Source: Corynebacterium sp. CNJ-954 (lineage in GTDB: Bacteria; Actinomycetota; Actinomycetes; Mycobacteriales; Mycobacteriaceae). From it: a stretch of DNA of 64,000 bases. Each line of letters begins with the position of its first letter. Position 1 is the stretch's first letter. Both the position numbers and the translations under genes were made by a program. The notes beneath the pieces are model-generated. The model made no database searches and was not told where the DNA came from. It saw only the letters and a list, made by a program, of their open reading frames with translations. Location: contig NZ_MKKI01000002.1 of NCBI RefSeq assembly GCF_001942345.1, positions 1 to 64,000 on the forward strand, in the 5' to 3' direction. This document shows, piece by piece, positions 6,879 to 16,720 of this stretch.

Positions 6879-9800
6879 TGAGTGCCACCCACACAACCCC
6901 GACACCGCCGCTGTCCGGGGTGCTGCGTTCCGTCGCCTCCGATCCGAAGCTGAGGGGCATGGTCACCCACGTCGGCGACCGACGCCTGCACCTGCAGGGC
7001 CCGGAGGCGGCGTGGCCGTTCGCCGTCGGCGCGCTGGCACAGCGTGCCCCGGTGCTGCTGGTGACCGCGACGGGGCGCCAGGCCGAGGACCTGACGGCCC
7101 AGCTCACCGCGATGCTGGGGGACACCGTGGCGATGGTGCCGTCCTGGGAGACGTTGCCGCACGAGCGGCTGTCACCGGGTGTGGAGACGGTCTCGCAGCG
7201 TCGTCAGGCGCTCTACCGGCTCGCCCACGGACAGGTGCAGGTACTCGTCGCCCCCACCCGTTCGGTGGTCCAGCCGGTGATGGCCGGCCTGGGGGACGTG
7301 GAACCGGTGCGGCTGGTGGAAGGCGAGGAACTCGACTTCGCCGAGGTGCAGAAGCGCCTGGTGGAATTCGGTTACACGCACTCCGACGTCGTCGGTCGCC
7401 GTGGGGAGTTCGCGACCCGTGGCGGGATCCTCGACATCTTCCCGGCGACCGCGGAGATGCCGGTGCGTGTCGAGTTCTGGGGTGACGAGGTCAGTGAGGT
7501 CCGAGCCTTCTCGGTGGGGGACCAGCGGACGATCCCGGAGGCGGTCACGCAGGCGGTCTTCGCCCATCCTGTCCGGGAACTGCTGATCACCGATGACGTC
7601 GCCCGGCGGGCGGAGTCGCTGGCGCGGGAGAACGCGGGGAACCCGGAGCTGGCGGAGGCGTTCGACAAGATCAGCCAGCACACTCCGGTGCAGGGCATGG
7701 AGTCGCTGATCCCGTTGCTCTACAACGGGCCGATGCAGACGCTTCCCGAGCTCATGCCCGACGGCGCCCATACCGTGGTGCTCGCACCGGCCGCCGTGCA
7801 GCGACGCGCCGAGGACCTCATCGCGACCGGTCGCGAGTTCCTCGCCGCGGGGTGGGAGGTCGCGGCGATGGGTGGTGCCGCTCCGGTGGACGTGAGCGCC
7901 ATCGCCGACGGTTCCGGTGACCGGGACGTGGACCGGGCGGGGTACCGGAGCATGGCGTCGCTGCAGAAGACGCAGGACGTGCTGGGGGTGCCGTGGTGGA
8001 CGTTGTCGCCGACCGGCGTGGCGGACTGGGACGACGGCTCTGACGACGGCGATGCTGAGCCGCTGCTGCTCGACTTCGACGTCGCTCCGGCACCGCACGG
8101 CGAGATGGAGGCCATCGGCCAGCTGATGTCCACGATCCGTCGTCGGGTGGAGGACGGCGGACGGGTGGCCTACGCTGCACCGTCGCCGACGATCGTGGCC
8201 CGGATGCTGCGGCGGTTCCGGGAGGCGGGGATCGCCGCGGAGGCCGTGGGCGTGGATCTCGACGGCATCACCGGGCAGGGCAGGATGCGGCGGTCGAAGC
8301 ACACCCCCGACGAGGTGCCCGCCACAGGGACGGTCAGCATCTACCAGGCCGCGGCGCATTCCGGCCTGGACACCCGGGAGCTGCTGTTCATCACCGAGTC
8401 CGACGTCACGGGTAACCGTGTCGAGGCCAGTGCGACCGGGCGCCGTAAGCCCGCCAAGAAACGCAACCGGGTGGATCCGCTGGCCCTGGCCCCGGGGGAC
8501 CTGGTCGTCCATGACCAGCACGGCATCGGCAAGTTCGTGAAGATGACCGAGCGGACGATCGGCAAGGGTCCGGACGCGTCCCGACGTGAGTACCTGGTGC
8601 TGGAGTACGCCCCGTCGAAGCGGGGCGGCCCCGGTGACCAGCTCTACGTCCCGATGGACCAGCTGGACCTGCTGTCCCGCTATGTCGGCGGCGAGAAGCC
8701 GTCGCTGTCGAAGATGGGCGGGTCGGACTGGAAGAACACCAAGAAGAAGGCACGTGGGGCGGTCCGGGAGATCGCCGGGGAGCTGGTGCAGCTCTACGCG
8801 GCCCGGCAGGCCGCACCCGGGTACGCCTTCGACCCGGACTCACCGTGGCAGCGGCAGATGGAGGAGGCGTTCCCCTTCACGGAGACCGAGGACCAGTTCA
8901 ACGCCATCGAGGCGGTGAAGGGTGACATGGAGAAGCCGGTGCCGATGGACCGGGTGATCGTCGGTGACGTCGGCTACGGCAAGACCGAGGTGGCGGTGCG
9001 CGCGGCGTTCAAGGCGGTGCAGTCGGGCAAACAGGTCGCCGTGCTGGTGCCGACCACCCTGCTGGCGCAGCAGCACTACCGCACGTTCGTCGAACGGATG
9101 CAGGACTTTCCCACACAGATCCGGGAACTGTCCCGGTTCACCTCGCCGAAGGAGTCCACGGAGATCTTCGCGGGCATGGCCGACGGCACCGTCGACATCG
9201 TGATCGGCACCCACCGGTTGCTGGGCACCGGTATCCAGTGGAAGAACCTGGGGCTGATCGTCGTCGACGAGGAGCAGCGATTCGGTGTGGAGCACAAGGA
9301 ACACATCAAGTCGTTGCGTACCCACGTCGACGTGCTGACGATGTCGGCCACACCGATCCCGCGCACCCTGGAGATGTCGATGGCGGGCATCCGTGAGATG
9401 TCGACGATCCTCACCCCGCCGCAGGACCGGCATCCGGTGCTGACCTACGTCGGCTCGCAGGACGAGAAGCACGTGGCCGCGGCGATCCGCCGGGAGCTGC
9501 TGCGCGACGGGCAGGTCTTCTACGTCCACAACAAGGTCAAGAGCATCGAGGACACCGCCTCGCGGATCCGGCAGCTCGTCCCGGAGGCACGGGTGGTCGT
9601 CGCCCACGGGCAGATGAGCGAGGAGCAGCTGGAGACGACGGTGCAGGGGTTCTGGGACCGGGAGTTCGACGTGCTGGTGTGCACGACCATCGTCGAGACC
9701 GGGCTGGACATCGCCAACGCCAACACCCTGATCGTGGAGAACGCGCACCACATGGGCCTGTCCCAGCTGCACCAGCTGCGCGGACGTGTCGGGCGGTCGC

Positions 9801-10599
9801 GTGAGCGCGCCTACGCCTACTTCCTCTACCCGAAGGGGGAGACGCTCACCGAGACGTCCTACGACCGGCTGACCACGATCGCGCAGAACAATGACCTCGG
9901 CGCCGGCATGGCGGTGGCGATGAAGGACCTGGAGATGCGTGGTGCGGGCAACGTCCTGGGTGCCGAGCAGTCCGGGCACATCGCCGGGGTCGGTTTCGAC
10001 CTCTACGTCCGGCTTGTCGGTGAAGCTGTCGAGCCTTCCGCGCGATGGCGGACGGCGAGACGGTGGACGGTTCGGACACGGCGGAACGCCGCGAGATCCG
10101 GATCGACCTGCCCGTCGACGCCCACATTCCGGTGACCTACATCGCCAGCGAGCGGCTGCGGCTGGAGGCGTACCGCAAGTTCGCCGAAGCCACCGACGAC
10201 GAGGCACTGGAGCAGGTCCTGGAGGAGCTGCGTGACCGTTACGGTGACATCCCCGAGGAGGTGCAGCGGCTCGTGGTCGTCGCACGTCTGCGGATGGTGT
10301 GCCGGGACCTGGACGTCACCGAGGTCATCCAGACCGGGGCGAAGATCAGTTTCTCCCCGATCACGCTGGCGGACTCCGGGCAGGTGCGTCTCAAGCGGCT
10401 GTTCCCCGCGGCGACGTACCGGGCGACACCGAAGACGGTGCTGGTCCCGGTGCCGAAGGAGGGGTCCGGGATGCGGGCCGTCGCCCTGCGCGACCTCGAC
10501 CTGGTGCAGTGGTGTGCCAACGTGCTCACGGACCTGGCGGGCGTGCCGCGACGCGACGTCACAGCGGTGGCCGGACACACGGAGCCGGTTACCCGCTGA
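6878..10599 (+). pseudogene. mfd: Transcription-repair coupling factor Mfd, interrupted by a one-base frameshift
   Basis: Mfd removes RNA polymerase stalled at DNA lesions and recruits UvrA. The order of domains is a UvrB-like N-terminal module (about residues 20-370), a CarD-type RNA polymerase interaction domain ('[16 protein letters not shown]'), a RecG-like translocase with Walker A '[11 protein letters not shown]' near residue 697 and 'VDEEQRFGV', then the TRCF C-terminal domain. The frame breaks after position 10033: the first part ends in unrelated residues at 10135, and the C-terminal domain continues in another frame from about 10045 to 10599. Restoring one G after GAG at 10031-10033 (GAGGCC) rejoins a normal protein of about 1240 residues. 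Either the gene has lost its UvrA-binding/regulatory end or the base is missing through sequencing error. Confidence 0.85.
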
Positions 10600-10630
10600 G
10601 ACCGGACGGTCACCCGGTACACTGACCTCC

Positions 10631-11773
10631 ATGTCAGTCGTGCTGCTGGATCCCAGGTTCCCCGCGATGCTGCCTGTGGAGGCGGTACCGCTGCTCGGTG
10701 ATGACGTCTGCTACACCGAGGAGGTGCCCGTGCGGATCCGTTGGGTCATCGCCGACCTCGGCGGGCACACGGTGGACGACACCGAGGTGATCGTCACCAC
10801 CGACCTCGCCAATGAAGCCGTCATGGAGCGCCTCGAGCGGGGGGACACCCTGGTCAAGGCGCCGAGTCTGCTGATGGAAATGGCCGGGGACCGGGAGATC
10901 GAGGCGGCGTCGGACACGGCGCCGGTCGAGCAGCAACCTGCGGCCGTGGACTACTCAGGCGGCGGCGTCGTGGACGGGGAGATCGTCGGCACGGACGACC
11001 ACACCGCCGCGGTGGCCGGGCTGCGTCGGACCTCGCGCACCGAGGTGCCGTCGTCGGTGATGGACGAGGTCGAGGACGCCGTGGCGTTGATGACCCGCGC
11101 GATGCGCCAGGGGGAGTGGGAGCAGTCCCAGACACACCACTCGTTGTTGGCCTACCTGCGGGAGGAGACCGAGGAACTGGCCGAGGTCATCGACCAGGTG
11201 GGCCCCGGTGAGGACGAGTCCGGGATCGACCAGCAGGAGCTGTGCACGGAACTGTCGGACATCCTGCTGCAGGTGCTCTTCCACGCGGAGATCGCCAACC
11301 GGCGGGGCGCGTTTGACATCGGGCACGTCGCCGGTGCATTCGTGGCGAAGATGCGGTCACGGGCTCCGTACCTCTTCGAGGACGTGGAGCGTCCGGTGTC
11401 CCGCGACGAGCAGGACCGGCTGTGGGCCGAGGGACGGGTCAGCGAGGGGAAGCCGGCGCACAAGGAGGAGCCGGCACACCGTGAGGAACCGCATGCGACG
11501 ACATTCGCCGCGGTGACGAACCCGACAGAGACGGCCTCGGCACCATCGGCACTGGCTGCGGCGGAAGAGGTCATCATCCTGGCCCGTCGGAACGGTCTGC
11601 ACGACTCCGAGATCCCGACGGACATCCGGTTCCCGATGATCGGCCTGGAACGGGACAACGTCGGCGACTCGGACAACCGGCTGATCACTGCGGTGGAGAC
11701 GTTCCGCCGTGAGCTGGAGAACCGCTTCGGGGGCGGCTCGGCCGAGGCACCATCCGACAGATGGGGTTCCTGA
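10631..11773 (+). CDS. mazG: MazG-family nucleoside triphosphate pyrophosphohydrolase
   Basis: MazG hydrolyses (d)NTPs, including damaged ones, to monophosphates. The 380-residue protein has an N-terminal actinobacterial extension of about 130 residues. The MazG core is near residues 145-240, with the metal-binding helices 'REETEELAEV' (ExxE) and 'ELSDILLQVLFHAEIA' (ExxD), followed by a long C-terminal extension. The start is ATG 10631, exactly 7 bases after TACACT (10618-10623) with no ribosome binding site, so the message is probably leaderless. It follows mfd by 31 bases, the usual actinobacterial order mfd-mazG-eno region. Confidence 0.85.
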   Translation: MSVVLLDPRFPAMLPVEAVPLLGDDVCYTEEVPVRIRWVIADLGGHTVDDTEVIVTTDLANEAVMERLERGDTLVKAPSLLMEMAGDREIEAASDTAPVEQQPAAVDYSGGGVVDGEIVGTDDHTAAVAGLRRTSRTEVPSSVMDEVEDAVALMTRAMRQGEWEQSQTHHSLLAYLREETEELAEVIDQVGPGEDESGIDQQELCTELSDILLQVLFHAEIANRRGAFDIGHVAGAFVAKMRSRAPYLFEDVERPVSRDEQDRLWAEGRVSEGKPAHKEEPAHREEPHATTFAAVTNPTETASAPSALAAAEEVIILARRNGLHDSEIPTDIRFPMIGLERDNVGDSDNRLITAVETFRRELENRFGGGSAEAPSDRWGS

Positions 11774-12059
11774 ACCGAACGTTCCATACCCTCGTCTTGT
11801 TTACTGCAGAGCGATTAGCATCTCTTGAGTGAGTTATGTCGCCGGTGATTACTTGCGTGAGGTGCTATTTACTGACTCCGGCACCCTCGACAGGAGGGGT
11901 GTCCATATCTAGATTGTCACCCCCCCGAGGAGCGTAGTTTCCTCGACATGGTGCCCTGACCTCCGGTGGCCTGACTTCGAACATGGTGGCGTAGACGTGA
12001 GGTCCGGGCGTTTCCGGAGTCTGCGACGCCTCCGGGGCAGCAGGGGCCAGTTCAGCGAT
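11774..12059. other. Intergenic region between mazG and the IS110 remnant
   Basis: No credible gene, terminator or RNA structure is visible. It probably contains the 3' flank of the IS110-family element; element ends could not be identified. Short frames here are not supported. Confidence 0.4.
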
Positions 12060-13250
12060 CTAGGCTGCGGCAGTCTCCGCGGTGGCTCGTAGCGGGAATT
12101 CGCGGAAGAGTTCACCGCGGGTGAGCATCGCGAAGACGATGATGCACCTGCGGCGAGCCAGGCACATCACCGCAGCGTTGTGCCGTTTACCTTCGGCGCG
12201 TTTCTTGGTGTAGTACGACCGGGACGCGTTGTGACAGTTCGATGCGATCCACGCGGATTTGAACAGGGCGTTCTTGAGTCTCTTGTTGCCAGATCTGGCC
12301 GGGAACTCATCTTTGATCGATGGACCGGACCGCCTGGTCACCGGGGCGATGCCGGTGTAGGCGGCCAGGTGGGCGGTATCCGGGCAGTCGGAACAGCCGC
12401 CGACGGCCAGCAGGATTTTCGGCGCCCGGCTCGTGATGCCGACCCCCGGCATCGACATCGAGGCTGCAGCCGGTTTCAGGCAAGAGGGAAGTCATCAAGC
12501 ATCTCCTCGACCTGCGCGGCGATGGAGTCGCGTTGGGTTTTCAACGCTTTGATGTTGGTCGTCAGCATCGGAGTGGCGATCTCTGCCGCGGCGGTGCCGG
12601 GTACGGTGACCGTCTGTGCCGCCAGCGCGGCGAAGATGCTGTCGACCAGGGCTTCGGTGTCCTTCGTCGCCCGCTTACGTGAACAGGCCAGTACCCGGCT
12701 CTTGCCGGAGTGCTTCAGCTTCGTCGGCCCTCCGTAGTGGATCAGCAGGTGCACCCACGTTGGCTCGTTGGATGATCTCACCGAGGAAGACGCGTTCCAG
12801 TGACGGGTAGATCTGCACCAGGATGCTGCGCAGCCTGTTGATTGTGCGGGTGCAGTTGCGGACGATGTCGTCGTCGAGGCCGGACGGCATCTTGAGTGCG
12901 GGAAACACTTCGGCGTTGCGGTCCAACGCACGCAGGGTGTGCGGCATGGTTCGGGTGGTGTTGGCGATGATGAACGCGTCCCTCTGATCCGTTTTCGCCC
13001 GTCCGGGGTATAAATCAGCGGCTTTTCGCATCGCCAGGCCAGGCAGGTAGGCCACGCTGCAGTCGCAGGTCCTCGCGACGGCGACGGGCAGAGCTCCGAT
13101 GGTGTTGGGCTGGTCGACGATCAACAGGACCATGCCGTGGGCCTTGAGTTCGTCGAAGACGGTGCGCAGGCTGGCTTCATCCTGGGGCAGGGCCTTGTCG
13201 TAGACCTCGGTGCAGTCGGGGCAACACCACTTGGGACTCATGTCGAACAA
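12060..13250 (-). pseudogene. IS110-family transposase, broken by frameshifts
   Basis: Three consecutive minus-strand frames make up one IS110/IS116/IS902 recombinase. Frame one (13250 to about 12770) carries the N-terminal DEDD domain ('VDQPNTIGALPVAVAR', 'RAKTDQRDAFIIA'). Frame two (about 12770 to 12476) carries the helical linker ('LIHYGGPTKLKHSGKSRVLA', 'VEEMLDDFPL'). Frame three (12458-12060) carries the C-terminal Transposase_20 domain ('MSMPGVGI', 'AHLAAYTGIAPVTRRSGPS', 'SGNKRLKNALFKSAWIA'). At least two frameshifts separate them, and the extreme N-terminus also looks altered (Cys-rich, without the usual DVGK motif). The element is therefore inactive. Confidence 0.88.
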
Positions 13251-13330
13251 CAGGGTGAATCAGCCATACCGAGGCCAGTGACCTGCCCCCGAGCCTACGG
13301 GGACAGAATCAAGGTACCGGGGCATCTGGA

Positions 13331-13608
13331 TGCCCCGGTGCAGAAGTTTGCAGCGTGGTCGCAGTCGCATTGGGCCATTGAGAACAAAATGCACTGGGTT
13401 CGTGGCGTCTTCTTCGACGAGGATCGCAGCCAGATCCGCACCGGGGGCAGGGCCACCGGTGAGGGTGAGCTTGCGCAGTACAGCGATCAGTGTGCTGCGC
13501 TTGTCGGGTGAGATGTGTATGGCTGCAGCGCTGCGGCGACATAGCCGTGATCCGAGACGACCAACATCACTGGTCATCACGGCTTTTCAACGACGTTGAC
13601 GAGACCCT
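13331..13608 (+). mobile_element. 3' remnant of an ISAs1-family (DDE) transposase
   Basis: The + strand encodes the C-terminal end of an ISAs1-type transposase: 'SHWAIENKMHWVRGVFFDED' then 'RSQIRTG' in one frame. The following frame continues with 'STAISVLRLSG' and 'AAALRRHSRDPRRP'. Both are characteristic of the family (compare HW.IEN.LHWV.DV.F.ED), and a frameshift near 13440-13450 separates them. The region encoding the rest of the transposase is absent. GAGACCCTG at 13600-13608 may be the right end of the element. Together with the IS110 relic this marks a small insertion-sequence graveyard. Confidence 0.75.
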
Positions 13609-13823
13609 GCGTCCTTACCCTTTGAGCAGAAAGCTTGTGGGCTTCGGAATGACGGAGGTAGGGGTTGCCAGTTCGACCCACCATGGGGGTACGGCAGAAC
13701 CAAGCCAGTGACAGCGAATTGAGAGAGTTGAACGGGCTACCTAAGCAGGCGCGATTGACTATGGTCAAGTTGATGTCCTTGTGCGGAAAAATATGCTAAC
13801 GTTTGTAAGCGAACTATTGTTGC

Positions 13824-13829
13824 TATACT
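13824..13829 (+). promoter_or_regulatory. -10 box of the low-G+C gene pair
   Basis: TATACT is the best -10 hexamer in the A+T-rich 330 bases (13610-13944) before the unknown gene at 13945. The -35 region (around GTTTGT, 13801-13806) is weak. The remaining leader of about 105 bases holds no recognised element. Confidence 0.4.
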
Positions 13830-13944
13830 AAGATGTCTCGATTAGCGTCGAAGGAGCCGATGGTGCACGAGGTAGTTAGAGCGCTGTCAGCTCTGACAGA
13901 GGACGCAGGCAGAGTTCATCGTTCGAGGTGAGGTTGGGTTCATT

Positions 13945-15285
13945 ATGTTTGTATCTGAGATCCTGGATAATTTACTTGGTGAAGAGGCTACTGATCTTTC
14001 CGTATGGAAGGCCACGAGAGATCCTGGGAAAGGCAAGGAGATTGCTCTTTCCGTTGCTGAAGAATATTCAATAACTGAACTCGACCCCGTTCCTAGAAAA
14101 TCTTCAACGTCATACCGTCCCGCCTTTCTTTCTGACTATGAAGGGGGCGGAGTAACTCCATATGATCTAGAATTCGAGTTTGTCACCAGATCGTTGAATT
14201 ATGCTGATCAAGTTGCAGTGGTGGACGAAGTGGGGGAGTGGGTCGCTACGGGTGATTATGAGAAAGCTATAGATCAGCAAATTGGTTACTATAACAGCGT
14301 TGACTATGTTATATGGAGTTTACGGAGAATTGCTAAATACGCCCCACTGGAGCGTGCCAGTCTGCTCTACTACGTGGCGAGGGAGAATGCTCTTATAAGT
14401 GATGAGATGAGCTTGGAACTGGCTAGAATGGCTGATGTAGATATGCGCTCTGTAGTTAAAGATAAGCTCAGCGCTACTGGTAGTGAAATCGATTCGGTAT
14501 CCGAACTTATATCCCTCCAGTCCCTGTCCCTATGGTTCCAGGAATTCTTTCGGTCTTTTAATGAAATAGTTAATAGGTCCGAATACTTTGACTTGTATTT
14601 GCCTAGCTTCTTTGCGGGGAAAGAAGTTCTTGATTGGCTTCTTGATAATATTCCATCTGTCGAAAAGTTTAATAATAATCAGTTTCGAACTGGTTCAGAA
14701 GCAGTAAGCATGCGTAATATGAATGGCCTTAACGCCATGATGGATGTTCCAGCATTAGATGCAACATCATTATTGCACAATGACGCGAGATACTTGCTCA
14801 ATATCCGAGAAATGGACCACTTGGAGGAATGGCGTATTGCCTCGAAATCGAGGTTCCAGCTCCTATCTCAGACAGGATCGGCTTCTGAGCGCATTGTCAT
14901 TGTCGATGACATTAAACGGCTCGCACAGGAGCTGACGCGGAAGGAGCGTAAACGGTCCGATGCTGGGACACGGCTAACCGATACTTTGGTATCTGGTTTT
15001 TCCGTTGTTCCGGTGGCGCTCGCAACGGGGCAGCCGGCGACTTTGAATTCGGTGCTAGCTGCTGCTCCCGATGTGGGAGGACTGTTGCAGAAATTTATCT
15101 CCTGGATGTTCGGGAATAACAGAACTGATGTGGACGAAGAGGTGCGCGATCGGGGTACTGAAGTATTGGCGATCCGCCGCTATCTCTCGGAAGGGGGTCA
15201 GTTTAATCAACCAAGAGGTGCGCCGTTCATATTCGGCCGACGGCTGAACGGACGGCCAATATATCTTGACATTTTCGATTCATAA
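13945..15285 (+). CDS. Unknown 446-residue protein of the low-G+C island
   Basis: I do not recognise this protein. It is acidic at the N-terminus, and largely helical by appearance in the middle (residues 90-200, many Leu/Tyr/Glu). It has a Ser/Asn-rich stretch near 235-270, a basic segment 'LTRKERKRSDAGTRL' near 335, one weakly hydrophobic stretch ('LVSGFSVVPVALATG') and a C-terminal 'RRLNGRPIYLDIF'. No catalytic motif, signal peptide or repeat is apparent. Codon use and base composition differ sharply from the neighbours: 14041-14100 contains 24 G+C of 60. It lies between insertion-sequence relics and the Mn transporter and is followed after 16 bases by another unknown gene, so the two are probably co-transcribed and horizontally acquired. 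Confidence 0.75.
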   Translation: MFVSEILDNLLGEEATDLSVWKATRDPGKGKEIALSVAEEYSITELDPVPRKSSTSYRPAFLSDYEGGGVTPYDLEFEFVTRSLNYADQVAVVDEVGEWVATGDYEKAIDQQIGYYNSVDYVIWSLRRIAKYAPLERASLLYYVARENALISDEMSLELARMADVDMRSVVKDKLSATGSEIDSVSELISLQSLSLWFQEFFRSFNEIVNRSEYFDLYLPSFFAGKEVLDWLLDNIPSVEKFNNNQFRTGSEAVSMRNMNGLNAMMDVPALDATSLLHNDARYLLNIREMDHLEEWRIASKSRFQLLSQTGSASERIVIVDDIKRLAQELTRKERKRSDAGTRLTDTLVSGFSVVPVALATGQPATLNSVLAAAPDVGGLLQKFISWMFGNNRTDVDEEVRDRGTEVLAIRRYLSEGGQFNQPRGAPFIFGRRLNGRPIYLDIFDS

Positions 15286-15301
15286 ACAGGGGAGTTTGGG
15301 A

Positions 15302-15796
15302 ATGTATGATATCGATTCTAGTTTTCTACTTATGTCGTTACTTAATGTGAGTGGAAATCGTTGCGTGCCTGCAATATTTATGCCGCAGGAGCTTACTCCG
15401 GAATCGCTTCTGAAGGATCTTTCTGATTTTGAAGAGCTTCCGTCGTTTAGTGAGGGGCGGAAACTCCCTACATCAAGTTCCTATGCTATTTCCGTGATGG
15501 AAGATGGGAGAATGCATATATCTCAGATTCTTCAAAAGGTGGGCAATAAGTCGGCCTTTGCTCCGCTGCATCAGAATGAATTTGACTTCTGGGGAGATCA
15601 TTCTGATTGGTGTGCGATGGCTGATGAGGAAGGAAAAGTTCTCTTTATTTCCCATAAGGACATGTTTTTTGCGGAATGTATTGCCCGTGGAGATGGGGTA
15701 TCCAAGAAGGGGATGTTGGATTTTATGGATAACGTTAGAATATCTGCCTTGCCATTGATTCATCATGCTGGTTGGCTTACTCGCGGTGATGTGTAG
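15302..15796 (+). CDS. Unknown 164-residue protein, partner of the preceding gene
   Basis: I do not recognise this protein. It starts at ATG 15302 with GGGGAG about nine bases upstream; an upstream in-frame start would overlap the previous gene. The sequence is soluble-looking, with two acidic patches ('LLKDLSDFEELPSF', 'HQNEFDFWGDHSDW') and no membrane segment. Size and position directly after a larger orphan gene would fit an immunity, antitoxin or accessory subunit, but that is only inference. The following 82 bases to the Mn permease gene are also A+T-rich and hold nothing recognisable. Confidence 0.7.
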   Translation: MYDIDSSFLLMSLLNVSGNRCVPAIFMPQELTPESLLKDLSDFEELPSFSEGRKLPTSSSYAISVMEDGRMHISQILQKVGNKSAFAPLHQNEFDFWGDHSDWCAMADEEGKVLFISHKDMFFAECIARGDGVSKKGMLDFMDNVRISALPLIHHAGWLTRGDV

Positions 15797-15878
15797 AGTT
15801 GGCCTAGATTATATAAGACAGGTGCATTTCCGGGTTCTATCGTTAATCTTTTAGGTCTTCTTTTAGGGAATGCTGGGA

Positions 15879-16720
15879 TTATTCTCTATTGGCCGTGGTC
15901 ACCAGTCCCTCGCGGGGCGCGAAGATGTAGACCAGCAGGAAGATCCCGGCCTGGACCAGCACGATGGAGCCGCCGGCGGAGATGTCCTCGTAGAAACTCA
16001 GCCAGATCCCGGCGACTGAACTGCACCACGCCACGGCCGGGGCGATCAGCATCATCCGGCCGATCCGTCGGGTCAACAGGTAGGCCGTCGCCCCGGGAGT
16101 GATGAGCAGTGCGACCACGAGGATCACACCGACGGCCTGCATGGAGGCCACGACGACCAGTGCGAGGCAGACCATCACCGTCCACCTGATTGCACCGGTG
16201 TGCATCCCGATGATGCGGGCGTGCTCAGGGTCGAAGGCCCAGGCGGTGATGTTGCGTCGCATGACGAGCATGATCACCAGGCAAGCGCGCCGAAGATGAG
16301 CACCTGGACCAGCGACTCCTGGGAGATGCCGAGCAGGTTACCGAAGAGGATCTCCTGCAGGTTCGTCCCCGCCGGGGTCACCGAGACAAGGACGAGTCCG
16401 AGGGCGAACAGTGCGGTGAAGATGACCCCGATGGCCGTGTCGCCCTTCAACGTGGTGCGTTGGCCCACCGCCCCGACCATGCCGACGGCGAGGAGTGCGG
16501 CGATGAGGGCGCCGATGGCGAACGGCCAGCCGAGGATGTAGGAGACCACCACGCCGGGGAGGACGGCGTGGGAGACCGCGTCACCCATCAATGACCAGCC
16601 GATGAGGACGAGCCAGGAGGACAGCAGGCCTGCGATCACGGCCGTGACTGTGGCCACGGCCAGGGCGCGTTGGATGAAGCCGTAGTCGAGGGGTTCGAGG
16701 AACCACAGGATGTCGGACAT
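15879..16720 (-). pseudogene. Manganese/iron-type ABC transporter permease (ABC-3 family), frameshifted
   Basis: The first part (16720 to about 16281) is 'MSDILWFLEPLDYGFIQRAL' and continues with the early membrane helices and 'LIGWSLMGDAVSHAVLPGV'. It stops at 16274. The second part, in another frame, carries 'RRNITAWAFDPEHARIIG' and the last helices to 15879. The total, about 280 residues, is the normal length of TroC/MntB/ZnuB permeases. Adding one G at about 16279-16281 (minus strand CTTGGCCTGG instead of CTTGCCTGG) restores the frame as A-L-G-L-V-I-M. Start overlaps the ATPase stop (ATGATG, with GGAGG upstream). As read, the transporter would lack a functional permease. Confidence 0.82.

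Noticed and set aside
8840..10285. 481-codon open frame on the minus strand opposite mfd
   Set aside because: Antisense shadow of a high-G+C gene; His/Arg/Asp-rich, no domain.
11909..12115. 68-codon open frame next to the IS110 relic
   Set aside because: Arg/Pro-rich, no start signal, partly overlaps the transposase end.
13577..13768. 63-codon minus-strand open frame between the ISAs1 remnant and the unknown genes
   Set aside because: No ribosome binding site and no resemblance to any IS-encoded or toxin/antitoxin protein.
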